Source: Verrucomicrobiota bacterium (GTDB taxonomy: Bacteria; Verrucomicrobiota; Verrucomicrobiia; Chthoniobacterales; JAFAMB01). Taken from it: 6,303 bases of DNA. The stretch lies in assembly GCA_019241095.1 (NCBI GenBank), contig JAFAXJ010000351.1, positions 1 to 6,303 of the forward strand, in the 5' to 3' direction. The first letter of the stretch is position 1. Every line of letters begins with the position of its first letter. The position numbers and the translations under genes are program-made. Positions 1 through 5,766 of the stretch are shown piece by piece. The notes under the pieces were generated by a model. The model made no database searches and was not told the DNA's origin. It was given only the letters and a program-made list of their open reading frames with translations.

Positions 1-264
1 GTTCGCCATCTGCCGCACCGAGTTCACAGCAGTTTCGGCTTGCAATAGCACGACGCGAGCGTGCTCCAGAAGTAACCTGCCTGCGGCGGTTAGCTGGACA
101 CCGCGCGCACTCCTCAAGAAAAGCGGGGTACCGACTTCATGCTCGAGGTCGTGGATCTGACGACTAAGCGAGGGCTGGGTCGTGTGCAGCTTTGCTTCAG
201 CTGCAAGCTTAAGACTACCTGCTTCGGCCACGGCCACGAAGTAGCGAAGATGTCTGAGTTCCAT
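1..264 (-). CDS. LysR-family transcriptional regulator, N-terminal part (truncated by window edge)
   Basis: The reverse strand from the ATG at 264-262 reads open for 88 codons to the window edge. It begins MELRHLRYFVAVAEAGSL and has the canonical LysR winged helix-turn-helix: the recognition helix region is around residues 18-40 (LAAEA..TTQPSLSRQI) and the wing around residues 45-62 (VGTPLFLRS..GVQLTAAG). Family members are about 300 residues, so only the DNA-binding domain and the start of the linker helix are visible; the co-inducer-binding domain lies outside. No strong Shine-Dalgarno is seen before the ATG, but the residues from M1 onward fit the family start exactly. The gene is divergent from the SDR at 366, the classic LysR arrangement in which the regulator controls its neighbour and itself. 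The inducer cannot be predicted. Confidence 0.94.
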   Translation of the reverse strand, partial: MELRHLRYFVAVAEAGSLKLAAEAKLHTTQPSLSRQIHDLEHEVGTPLFLRSARGVQLTAAGRLLLEHARVVLLQAETAVNSVRQMAN

Positions 265-270
265 ATCGTC

Positions 271-287
271 TATGCCTTATAGGCATA
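271..287. promoter_or_regulatory. Probable LysR-type operator: 7-bp perfect inverted repeat with 3-bp spacer
   Basis: TATGCCT-TAT-AGGCATA is a perfect palindrome 7 bp from the lysR-type start codon. It contains the LysR consensus T-N11-A (T at 273, A at 285) inside ATGCC...GGCAT. Its place in the divergent spacer suits activation of the SDR and autorepression of the regulator. On the minus strand the centre reads TATAAG, which could double as a -10 element for the regulator gene and would give a nearly leaderless transcript. On the plus strand TATTAA at 318-323 is a possible -10 for the SDR, without a good -35, as is common for activated promoters. The palindrome is seen directly; its function is inferred. 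Confidence 0.62.
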
Positions 288-365
288 CCTCTCAGCCGAA
301 AAAGCAGTTTAATTTCTTATTAATCGAACCAAGTTTGCCGCGGAACTATCAAATAAAGCTGAAAA

Positions 366-1109
366 ATGCATAAAACATTAGAAGAGAAAGTTGCTCTCAT
401 TACTGGCGGGTCACGCGGAATCGGTGCTGCCATTGCAAAACGCCTCGCAGGTGACGGAGCGAAGGTGACGATCACGTATGCCAAGGACAGCAATTCGGCT
501 GCCGCCGTGGTCAAGGCCATCGAATCGGCCGGAGGAAGTGCAAAGGCGATTCGGGCTGATGCTGCCGATATCAAGGCCATCCAGGACGCTATCAAAACGA
601 CCGTCGAGACTTTTGGCCAACTCGATATACTTGTGAACAACGCAGGTACAGCCATCCCCAAGCCGTTCGAGGAGACGACGCTGGAAGAGATGGACCAAGT
701 CATTAATCTGAACCTTCGCGCTGTATTGGTCGCGACACACGCTGCACTTAAACATCTCAAGAGTGGCGGTCGCATCATTACCATCGGCTCATGTATTGGG
801 GAGAGGATGATGACGCCCGGGCTGGTGGTCTATTCCGTGACTAAGGGAGCCGTCAAAATGTTTACCCAGGGGCTATCCCGGGAGCTGGGACAACGGGGCA
901 TTACCGTCAACAACGTCCAGCCGGGCCCCATCGATACCGATCTGAATCCAGCCGCAGGTGACTGGGCCGCGCCTCAGATCGCCAATACGGCACTGGGCCG
1001 CTATGGGCGTCCCGACGAAGTCGCTGCGCTGGTCGCATTCGTGGCCAGTCCCGAAGCATCGTATATTACCGGGGCAAATCTGACGGTTGATGGTGGAACG
1101 AACGCTTAA
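366..1109 (+). CDS. Classical SDR family NAD(P)-dependent oxidoreductase (FabG-like)
   Basis: A complete 247-residue Rossmann-fold short-chain dehydrogenase of normal length for the classical family. Visible motifs in order: TGGSRGIG cofactor-binding loop at residues 13-20, a D65-containing adenine-pocket segment, NNAG at 91-94, structural/catalytic N116, S142, YxxxK (Y156, K160), PGPIDTD at 186-192 and a C-terminal YITGANLTVDGG. Strand 2 ends ITYAKD without the acidic residue typical of NAD-specific members, which hints at NADP(H). Enzymes of this type reduce ketones or oxidise alcohols in the cytosol; many are annotated 3-oxoacyl-ACP reductase, but isolated copies next to LysR genes usually act on small carbonyl compounds. 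ATG 366 gives the canonical short N-terminus before the first strand; the upstream ribosome site is weak (A-rich). Probably regulated by the divergent LysR. Substrate unknown. Confidence 0.95.
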   Translation: MHKTLEEKVALITGGSRGIGAAIAKRLAGDGAKVTITYAKDSNSAAAVVKAIESAGGSAKAIRADAADIKAIQDAIKTTVETFGQLDILVNNAGTAIPKPFEETTLEEMDQVINLNLRAVLVATHAALKHLKSGGRIITIGSCIGERMMTPGLVVYSVTKGAVKMFTQGLSRELGQRGITVNNVQPGPIDTDLNPAAGDWAAPQIANTALGRYGRPDEVAALVAFVASPEASYITGANLTVDGGTNA

Positions 1110-1216
1110 CGGGGACGAAAGGACCCAGCCTGAAAACATAAATTGAAAGTCTTATAAGGGGCGCTACCGGGCAAGTCAGTGCTCCGGCCACTTCGTATCT
1201 CAAAGCAGAGTCAAAC

Positions 1217-1286
1217 GTCGAGGTGATTGCGCTCCAGATTGCTCGAAAAGGCGAAACGCCTGGAGATATGGAGTGTTTACCTCGAC
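1217..1286. repeat. Nested inverted repeat between convergent genes (possible bidirectional transcript-end structure)
   Basis: The outer arms GTCGAGGT (1217-1224) and ACCTCGAC (1279-1286) are perfectly complementary. Inside them CTCCAG (1232-1237) pairs with CTGGAG (1260-1265), and the apex has GGCG-AAA-CGCC (1250-1260, sharing one base with the inner stem). It lies in the 193-bp gap where the plus-strand SDR and the minus-strand aldo/keto reductase converge, which is where a shared terminator would be expected. Neither side has a good U-tract (the minus strand continues GTTTGACT), so a standard intrinsic terminator is not supported; a Rho-associated or 3'-protective structure is possible. 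Confidence 0.45.
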
Positions 1287-1302
1287 TAAGCCCGGGAACG
1301 CG

Positions 1303-2361
1303 TCAGAACGGAAGTTCTTTCGCGCTTGGAAACCCGTGCTGGTCGCGGCCGATGTCTCCGTCGTAGAACTTTGTAGTCTTAAACCGCTCGAAACGACCGT
1401 CTGCGGCAACAGCTCGGCATCTTTCGCGCAAGGCATTCATTTCCGCCTCGCTCATCGAGCGGAAGTTGCGGGCGATTTCCAGGTTTTGCTCTAACACCAA
1501 AAAGGAATCAACGCCGCTAACCGTAGTGGCAACCGGTAAGCTCATAGCATAGCGCAAACCTTCTTCAGGCGTGATCGTGCCGCTTGTGACAAGCTCACCA
1601 CTCCCTCCCAGGCTTTTCATTCCTAATACCGCAATCCCAAGACGATTGGCTTCAGGAAGAACCTGCTGCTCAAAGCTTCGAAAAGTCGCATCACAGCAAT
1701 TCAGCGGCATTTGTACTGTGTCAAACGGAAACCCATGGGACAACATCCTGAGGTGAATCGCGGGATCTTTATGGCCGGTAAAACCAACGAATCGTACTTT
1801 TCCTTGCTGCTTGGCGATCAAAAGCGCCTCAGCCGCTCCTTGAGGTGCAAAGATCAAGTCTGGATCGTTATCGTAAACAACCTCATGAATCTGCCAGACA
1901 TCTAGATAATCTGTTTTCAGCCGTTTTAACGATTCCTCAAGCATCCGCATAGCAACATCCTGGCCGCGACCGTGCGTGCAGACCTTTGTCATCAGAATGA
2001 CTTTTTCGCGTTTGCCTAAAAGGGCGTTGCCCAATCGGTTTTCGCTTTCGCCCTTATGATATTCCCATGCATTATCGAAAAAATTAACTCCTGCGTCTAC
2101 CGCATGGTCAACAATGCTTGATGCTTCTTTCTGATCTTTTGCTGTACCAAGATGGAAACCGCCCAAGCCTAATGCCGAAACGCTGACCCCGGTCTTCCCA
2201 AGAGTCTTTTTGGGTACACTGTCCACTCGGTTGCTTTCAGTTTGTTCGGTTCCGGCTGGCGCTGGATTTGTCACAAGAGACGCCACAGTAGCTAGCGCGG
2301 CACTTTTCACAAAGGTGCGCCGGTCTGTTCTCCACTCATCTCCGGTTTGAGGGCTGCTCAT
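1303..2361 (-). CDS. Aldo/keto reductase with twin-arginine (Tat) signal peptide
   Basis: A 352-residue protein made of a Tat leader plus a complete aldo/keto reductase barrel (PF00248 type). The leader shows DRRTFVK (R14-R15), a short hydrophobic stretch SAALATVASLV and an AxA-type cleavage site (A34-P35-A36), so the enzyme is predicted to be exported folded, presumably with its nicotinamide cofactor. The catalytic tetrad is visible: D96 and Y101 in FFDNAWEY, K126 in MTKV, H159 in WQIH; GESENRLG and FTGHK are also family-typical. It would reduce or oxidise a carbonyl/alcohol, substrate unknown. Its ATG overlaps the stop of the upstream paralogue by ATGA, implying coupled translation; AAGGA sits too close to the ATG to be a good separate ribosome site. 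The paralogue next door aligns from about residue 54 without a leader, so the leader is an added element. Confidence 0.93.
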   Translation of the reverse strand: MSSPQTGDEWRTDRRTFVKSAALATVASLVTNPAPAGTEQTESNRVDSVPKKTLGKTGVSVSALGLGGFHLGTAKDQKEASSIVDHAVDAGVNFFDNAWEYHKGESENRLGNALLGKREKVILMTKVCTHGRGQDVAMRMLEESLKRLKTDYLDVWQIHEVVYDNDPDLIFAPQGAAEALLIAKQQGKVRFVGFTGHKDPAIHLRMLSHGFPFDTVQMPLNCCDATFRSFEQQVLPEANRLGIAVLGMKSLGGSGELVTSGTITPEEGLRYAMSLPVATTVSGVDSFLVLEQNLEIARNFRSMSEAEMNALRERCRAVAADGRFERFKTTKFYDGDIGRDQHGFPSAKELPF

Positions 2362-3338
2362 TCCTTGATCTCAGGATAAGGTTTACCGGTATTGTCCGCC
2401 TCTTTCAGCATCTCTTTCACCTCCATTTGCTGGTCATCCAAAGGAAAGTTGTGCGCCAAGCGGGCTTCAGGATTATCGAATTGCAATGAAACCTTGTAAT
2501 GTTCAAAGCGCCCATCAGCCGCGAGCGGCTGCAAACGTTCGCGCAGCTCCTTCATCTGCGCAGCGCTCATAGGCTTGAAACTCTGAGCTATTTTGAGGTT
2601 CTGATGCAGAATATCGAGCTTCTCCATGCCAGTGATTGTCGTTGTCACCGGAAGACTCATGGCGTAGCGAAGGGCTTCATCCGGAGTCAGCACAGCCTTT
2701 TTAATTGGTTCGCCCTTTCCGCCGAAAGGTTTCATTCCCAAGGCTGCAATTCCTCGGCGTTGCAGCTCGGGTAAGACCAATTGTTCAAAGCTACGGAAAG
2801 CGCCATCAAATGGGTTGAGAGGCATCTGCACAGCATCAAATGGAAATCCTGTGCGTAACATCTTGAGATGGATCTCGGGCGTCTTATGTCCGGTAAAGCC
2901 TAGAAAACGTACTTGCCCCTTCTCCTTGGCCTTCATCAAGGCTTCGGCAGCTCCTCCCGGGCGAATGAACAGCTCGGGATCGTTATCAAACGAGACACCA
3001 TGTATCTGCCAAAGATCCAAATGATCCGTTCGCAATCGTCTAAGTGATTGTTCTAGCATCTGAGTTGCCAGAGAGCCGTCCCGGCCGTGCGTGCAGACTT
3101 TCGTCATTAGAAAAACCTGATCCCGAAAGCCCGTCAGCCCTTTTCCCATCCAGTTTTCCGACTTGCCTCGGTTGTACTCCCAACAGTTATCAAAAAAAGT
3201 GATTCCACCTTCAACTGCTTGGTGAACAATTTGAATTGCTGTTTCCTCATCTTCGGCATCCCCAAGGTGATGCCCACCCAATCCGAGTGCTGAGATTTGC
3301 TGTCCGGAAGTGCCGAAAGCTCTTAGAGGGATTGACAT
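2358..3338 (-). CDS. Aldo/keto reductase, cytoplasmic paralogue
   Basis: A 326-residue aldo/keto reductase with no signal peptide. The protein begins directly at the first strand (MSIPLRAFGTSGQQISALGLGG). The tetrad is D50 and Y55 (FFDNCWEY), K80 (MTKVCTHGR) and H113 (WQIHG); GKSENWMG, FTGHK and GMKPFGG follow the family pattern, and the length is normal with a short charged C-terminal tail. By eye more than half of positions match the adjacent Tat-bearing enzyme, nearly without gaps, so the two arose by tandem duplication or are ancient neighbours. It is first in the two-gene unit; the stop overlaps the next start by 4 bp. An AGAGA-like ribosome site lies about 5 nt before ATG 3338. No clear promoter was identified in the 164-bp gap upstream, so read-through from the SDR is possible. 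Cofactor NADPH is likely by family; substrate unknown. Confidence 0.94.
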   Translation of the reverse strand: MSIPLRAFGTSGQQISALGLGGHHLGDAEDEETAIQIVHQAVEGGITFFDNCWEYNRGKSENWMGKGLTGFRDQVFLMTKVCTHGRDGSLATQMLEQSLRRLRTDHLDLWQIHGVSFDNDPELFIRPGGAAEALMKAKEKGQVRFLGFTGHKTPEIHLKMLRTGFPFDAVQMPLNPFDGAFRSFEQLVLPELQRRGIAALGMKPFGGKGEPIKKAVLTPDEALRYAMSLPVTTTITGMEKLDILHQNLKIAQSFKPMSAAQMKELRERLQPLAADGRFEHYKVSLQFDNPEARLAHNFPLDDQQMEVKEMLKEADNTGKPYPEIKE

Positions 3339-3418
3339 GTTTTCTCTATACGCGCCTGCGATACCGACGGATTGGTGTACGCAAGGATACGAATGAAAAC
3401 GAGTTTTGTTGGTCCGCT

Positions 3419-3437
3419 AAAAAAATGGGCCCCCCCC
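3419..3437. repeat. Paired homopolymer tracts (A7 and C8) in the intergenic gap
   Basis: A run of seven A (3419-3425), then TGGG, then eight C (3430-3437) lies about 80-100 bp upstream of the cytoplasmic aldo/keto reductase start. On the transcribed minus strand it reads G8 then CCCAT7. Such tracts are prone to slippage and sequencing error. Nothing else in the 3339-3502 gap is recognisable. Confidence 0.6.
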
Positions 3438-3502
3438 GATTGCGCGCAGAGGACCTATGTACAGCAAAACCGATGATAACTCCGGCGACCAGCTAAGAAC
3501 AA

Positions 3503-4381
3503 TCAGAGAATAGGTTCGCCTCCAGTTACCGGTATCAGCGCGCCAGAGACGTAGCTGGCCTCCGATGACGCAAGCATTACGTAAACGCAAGCCAGCTCTG
3601 CCGGCTGTCCGGGTCGTTCTAGAGGAACTCTCTTCCCGAATGTTTTTACATGCTCGGCAGGCATTGTTGAAGGAATTAATGGCGTCCAAATCGGCCCTGG
3701 CGCAACCGCATTTACCCGAATGCCTTTTTTACCGAGCATCTGTGCCAGGCCGGCAGTGAAATTCGCAATCGCACCTTTAGTTGTTGCATAAGCCAGCAAA
3801 GTCGGTTTCGGCGTATCTGCATTAATTGAAGAAGTGTTAATTATCGAAGCGCCTTTCGGCAAATGCGGAACGGCAGCTTTGACGAGATAAAACATCGCAT
3901 GAATATTCGTGCGAAACGTATAATCCCATTCTTCGCTAGGAATCTCCGTAATCTCTTCGTAAGTTCGTTGAAAAGCTGCGTTGTTCACCAGAATATCCAA
4001 GTGACCAAACTCCTTTAACGCTCGATCAATAATGCTTTTGCAGTGTTGCTCCTCGGAGATATCACCAGGAACAAGCACTGCTTTCTTACCAGCTTTCTCC
4101 ACCCATTTGGCTGTCTCGTTAGCGTCGGCATCCTCATTCAGGTAGGAGATCAACACGTCAGCTCCCTCTCGAGCAAATGCAATTGCGACCGCTCGCCCGA
4201 TCCCGCTGTCGCCGCCAGTGATGATTGCCGCCTTGCCTGCGAGCTTTCCGCTACCCTTATACGATTCTTCTCCATGATCAGGTCTCGGTCCCATCTGGTC
4301 AGTTGTACCGGGCGGTTTTTGCTGCTGTTCTGGTAAGGGAGGCTGCGCTCCTTTAGTCCGTGGATCAGTGTCTTGTGGCAT
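3503..4381 (-). CDS. SDR family oxidoreductase of the YghA / general stress protein 39 type
   Basis: A 292-residue short-chain dehydrogenase with the long N-terminal extension typical of the E. coli YghA / B. subtilis GS39 (YdaD, YhdF) group: a Pro/Gln-rich stretch, then MGPRPDHGEESYKGSGKL before the Rossmann core. Motifs: TGGDSGIG at 55-62, GDIS at 106-109, NNAA at 133-136, N159, S185, YxxxK (Y198, K202), PGPIWTPL, and C-terminal SYVSGALIPVTGG. The frame is open up to 4552, but ATG 4381 is preferred because GAAGGA (4387-4392) sits 5 nt upstream and the protein then starts where homologues do; the 57 residues further upstream look unlike the family. Members are cytosolic NAD(P)-dependent enzymes often induced by general, osmotic or ethanol stress. 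It lies 164 bp upstream of the two aldo/keto reductases on the same strand. Confidence 0.93.
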   Translation of the reverse strand: MPQDTDPRTKGAQPPLPEQQQKPPGTTDQMGPRPDHGEESYKGSGKLAGKAAIITGGDSGIGRAVAIAFAREGADVLISYLNEDADANETAKWVEKAGKKAVLVPGDISEEQHCKSIIDRALKEFGHLDILVNNAAFQRTYEEITEIPSEEWDYTFRTNIHAMFYLVKAAVPHLPKGASIINTSSINADTPKPTLLAYATTKGAIANFTAGLAQMLGKKGIRVNAVAPGPIWTPLIPSTMPAEHVKTFGKRVPLERPGQPAELACVYVMLASSEASYVSGALIPVTGGEPIL

Positions 4382-4395
4382 GTTAGTCCTTCGAT

Positions 4396-4409
4396 TGACA
4401 AATGTGTCA
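4396..4409. promoter_or_regulatory. Operator-like palindrome upstream of the YghA-type SDR
   Basis: TGACA-AATG-TGTCA is a perfect inverted repeat (5-bp arms, 4-bp spacer) that starts 14 bp before the start codon and 3 bp before the Shine-Dalgarno of the SDR at 4381. The size suits a dimeric helix-turn-helix regulator binding at the 5' leader. No regulator is identifiable, and the short arms could arise by chance. Confidence 0.3.
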
Positions 4410-4602
4410 CATGCTCGCTCTCGGAAATGGATCCCGTTGTCAGGCTTGTCCCTGGGTCGATCATCATGGAGACTGTTCGTACTGGAGCCTTGAAGGACGA
4501 GGCCCTGCCGAGCCGCCTTACCGCATGTGAAAAAATTGATCCGACGAATCATCGGTTAATCTGGAAAGGACTGCTCCTGAGAGCTCATGAGCACATAAGT
4601 TT

Positions 4603-4636
4603 GATCTCATAGGACCTATCGGTCACAATCGAGATC
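4603..4636 (-). terminator. Possible terminator hairpin after the DUF1992 gene
   Basis: GATCTC (4603-4608) pairs perfectly with GAGATC (4631-4636), and inside lies a second stem GACC-TATC-GGTC (4613-4624). It begins 10 nt beyond the DUF1992 stop codon on the minus strand, the expected place for a transcript end. No U-run follows on the minus strand, so it is not a textbook intrinsic terminator. The rest of 4382-4602 holds the SDR leader and nothing else recognisable. Confidence 0.35.
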
Positions 4637-4645
4637 CAAACTCGC

Positions 4646-4963
4646 TTACCTGCGCCGCAGTCGCGATTTTTCCAGACGCATATTCAAACTAACCTGTTGC
4701 TGCTGCAGCCTTTCTCGCAGCTGTTTTTTTTCCTCGTGATCTTTGACCCGCTCGATTTCTTCGCTCAGGCGTTGAATGTCTTTGAGCAACTCTACCTCTT
4801 CGGGAACGAAACCGGAGTTTTTCAAAATCGAAAAGCCCAAGCGCCATTCTTCCGGACAGCGAAAGTATTCTTCGAGATCCAGTGGACGCCCCCTGCCTGG
4901 CAAATCCTCATGTTCATTCCTGGCGATCCAATCCTCGATCTGTTTCTCAACAAACGATGGCAT
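4646..4963 (-). CDS. DUF1992 / DnaJ-C28-like small protein
   Basis: A 105-residue protein beginning MPSFVEKQIEDWIARNEHEDLPGRGRPLDLEEYF. The pattern of an amphipathic N-terminal helix, a Leu-Pro-Gly-x-Gly-x-Pro-Leu turn (residues 21-28) and LKNSGFVPEEVELLKDIQRL (near 47-66) is that of DUF1992, the conserved domain of DnaJ homologue subfamily C member 28. No J domain or HPD motif is present, as is usual for the bacterial stand-alone form. Residues 60-105 are Glu/Lys/Arg/Gln-rich and likely form a coiled coil ending in a basic RLRRR tail. Function in bacteria is not established; a chaperone-related role is only suggested by the family name. ATG 4963 is preceded by seven A and no adjacent Shine-Dalgarno; no upstream ATG, GTG or TTG exists in frame before a stop at about 5027. 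Confidence 0.85.
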   Translation of the reverse strand: MPSFVEKQIEDWIARNEHEDLPGRGRPLDLEEYFRCPEEWRLGFSILKNSGFVPEEVELLKDIQRLSEEIERVKDHEEKKQLRERLQQQQVSLNMRLEKSRLRRR

Positions 4964-5014
4964 TTTTTTTGCGAAAGACTTTTGCTGCTGATTCCTTCGT
5001 TGCTCCTTCTGAAA

Positions 5015-5038
5015 GACTTCCTTGGCTCACCAGGAGTC
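5015..5038 (-). terminator. Imperfect hairpin between the GDSL pseudogene and DUF1992
   Basis: Starting at the last base of the pseudogene stop codon, the minus strand reads GACTCCTGG, loop TGAG, then CCAAGGAAGTC, pairing with two bulged bases and followed by TTTC. It resembles a weak intrinsic terminator or attenuator in the 74-bp gap before the DUF1992 start. The short U-run and the bulges keep this tentative. Confidence 0.3.
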
Positions 5039-5708
5039 TAGCGGACAGGAGTCTTGTTCCCCAGTACCCTCCCGCCTGGCCAGCAGGCCGAGCAAAAAAT
5101 TCCCACACCTAGAAGCCACCAAATCGATGCCTCAGGAACTATTGAGCTGTAGATGTCTTCAGCAGCTAGTAAGTGCACTTTCTGCGTGGGATGAAAGCCG
5201 TCCCAGAACACGTAATCGTTGGGGTCAGAAGCGAATGTATTCGTACCCTTGTTATAAGCCGATCCCGAACTGTTTTTGAATCCGTACTTGGCTGGATCTT
5301 GAACCAAGTTGACAAATAACGAATTGATATCTACCAGATGTATGCTGACCCGCTCCTGCGCGGCAAATGTAGGAATTTCATCCCACAGGTCAGTGTCTAC
5401 TGTGGACACAAACTGATGTGCCGCAGAAACCTCCGCCCGGCCGGAACTGATGACGTCTGGTGTCAGCGAAATATCTGGAACATTCATCAGCACGAATGAT
5501 TAGCACCAGCAAGAGTCAAAGCTCCTATCCCGTTTTCGATAGCTTTAACCGTAGCGGCAGGATCAACGTCACCGCTCAAGAAATTGTTATCCGACAAGCT
5601 ATCCCCGAACACCATATTCTGGAATTGACTTAAATCATAGCAGTTCCCCAGTGGCGCTTGCCACAAGATGAAAAAAACCAGCGGAGCGAAAAACAACACT
5701 GTCTGCAT
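5038..5708 (-). pseudogene. SGNH/GDSL hydrolase with PEP-CTERM-like tail, frameshifted and internally deleted
   Basis: Two overlapping minus-strand frames together make one decayed secreted GDSL esterase/lipase. The upstream frame (5708-5487) has ATG after GGAGG (spacing only 2), a signal peptide (hydrophobic core LFFAPLVFFILW) and block I VFGDSLSDN with nucleophile S37. It then jumps to VKAIENGIGALTLAGAN, which in intact relatives lies just before the FLV-N-PD segment, so roughly 100 residues including the Gly and GxND oxyanion blocks are missing (junction near 5559-5585). The downstream frame (to 5038) continues FVLMNVPDISLTPD and ends with the catalytic DGFHPT (Asp-xx-His) pair. A tail VPEAS, a hydrophobic helix and a basic end follow, a variant of the PEP-CTERM sorting signal. 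The frames join if one base is restored near 5494-5496 (CATTC for CATTTC). The total of 671 nt is one short of a multiple of three. Confidence 0.8.
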
Positions 5709-5720
5709 TGCCTCCAGTCT

Positions 5721-5732
5721 ACAGAATTCTGT
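5721..5732. promoter_or_regulatory. 12-bp perfect palindrome in the GDSL leader
   Basis: ACAGAATTCTGT is a perfect, spacerless palindrome centred about 18 bp upstream of the GDSL pseudogene start and 5 bp before its GGAGG. Its position suits an operator, but no promoter elements were confirmed nearby and the site may be fortuitous. Confidence 0.25.
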
Positions 5733-5749
5733 TGAACCCTATCTCGAGA

Positions 5750-5766
5750 CGTTACTCAATGTAACG
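5750..5766. repeat. Inverted repeat CGTTAC-N5-GTAACG
   Basis: The arms CGTTAC (5750-5755) and GTAACG (5761-5766) match perfectly around TCAAT. It lies 42 bp upstream of the GDSL start and could be an operator, or a small hairpin. A T-rich stretch begins only 8 nt later on the plus strand, too far for a standard terminator. Confidence 0.3.

Noticed and set aside
320..784. Long minus-strand reading frame opposite the first SDR
   Set aside because: It is the antisense shadow of a clear SDR gene and has no family motif of its own.
4382..4552. Upstream extension of the YghA-type SDR to a start at 4552
   Set aside because: The extra 57 residues do not resemble the family, and ATG 4381 has a well-spaced GAAGGA and the usual family N-terminus.
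4583..4592. Palindrome GCTCATGAGC
   Set aside because: A 10-bp self-complementary word with no positional link to a start site; expected by chance at this scale.
5031..5054. Direct repeat CAGGAGTCT at 5031 and 5046
   Set aside because: Nine bases repeated once across the end of the pseudogene; too short and isolated to indicate a mobile element or array.
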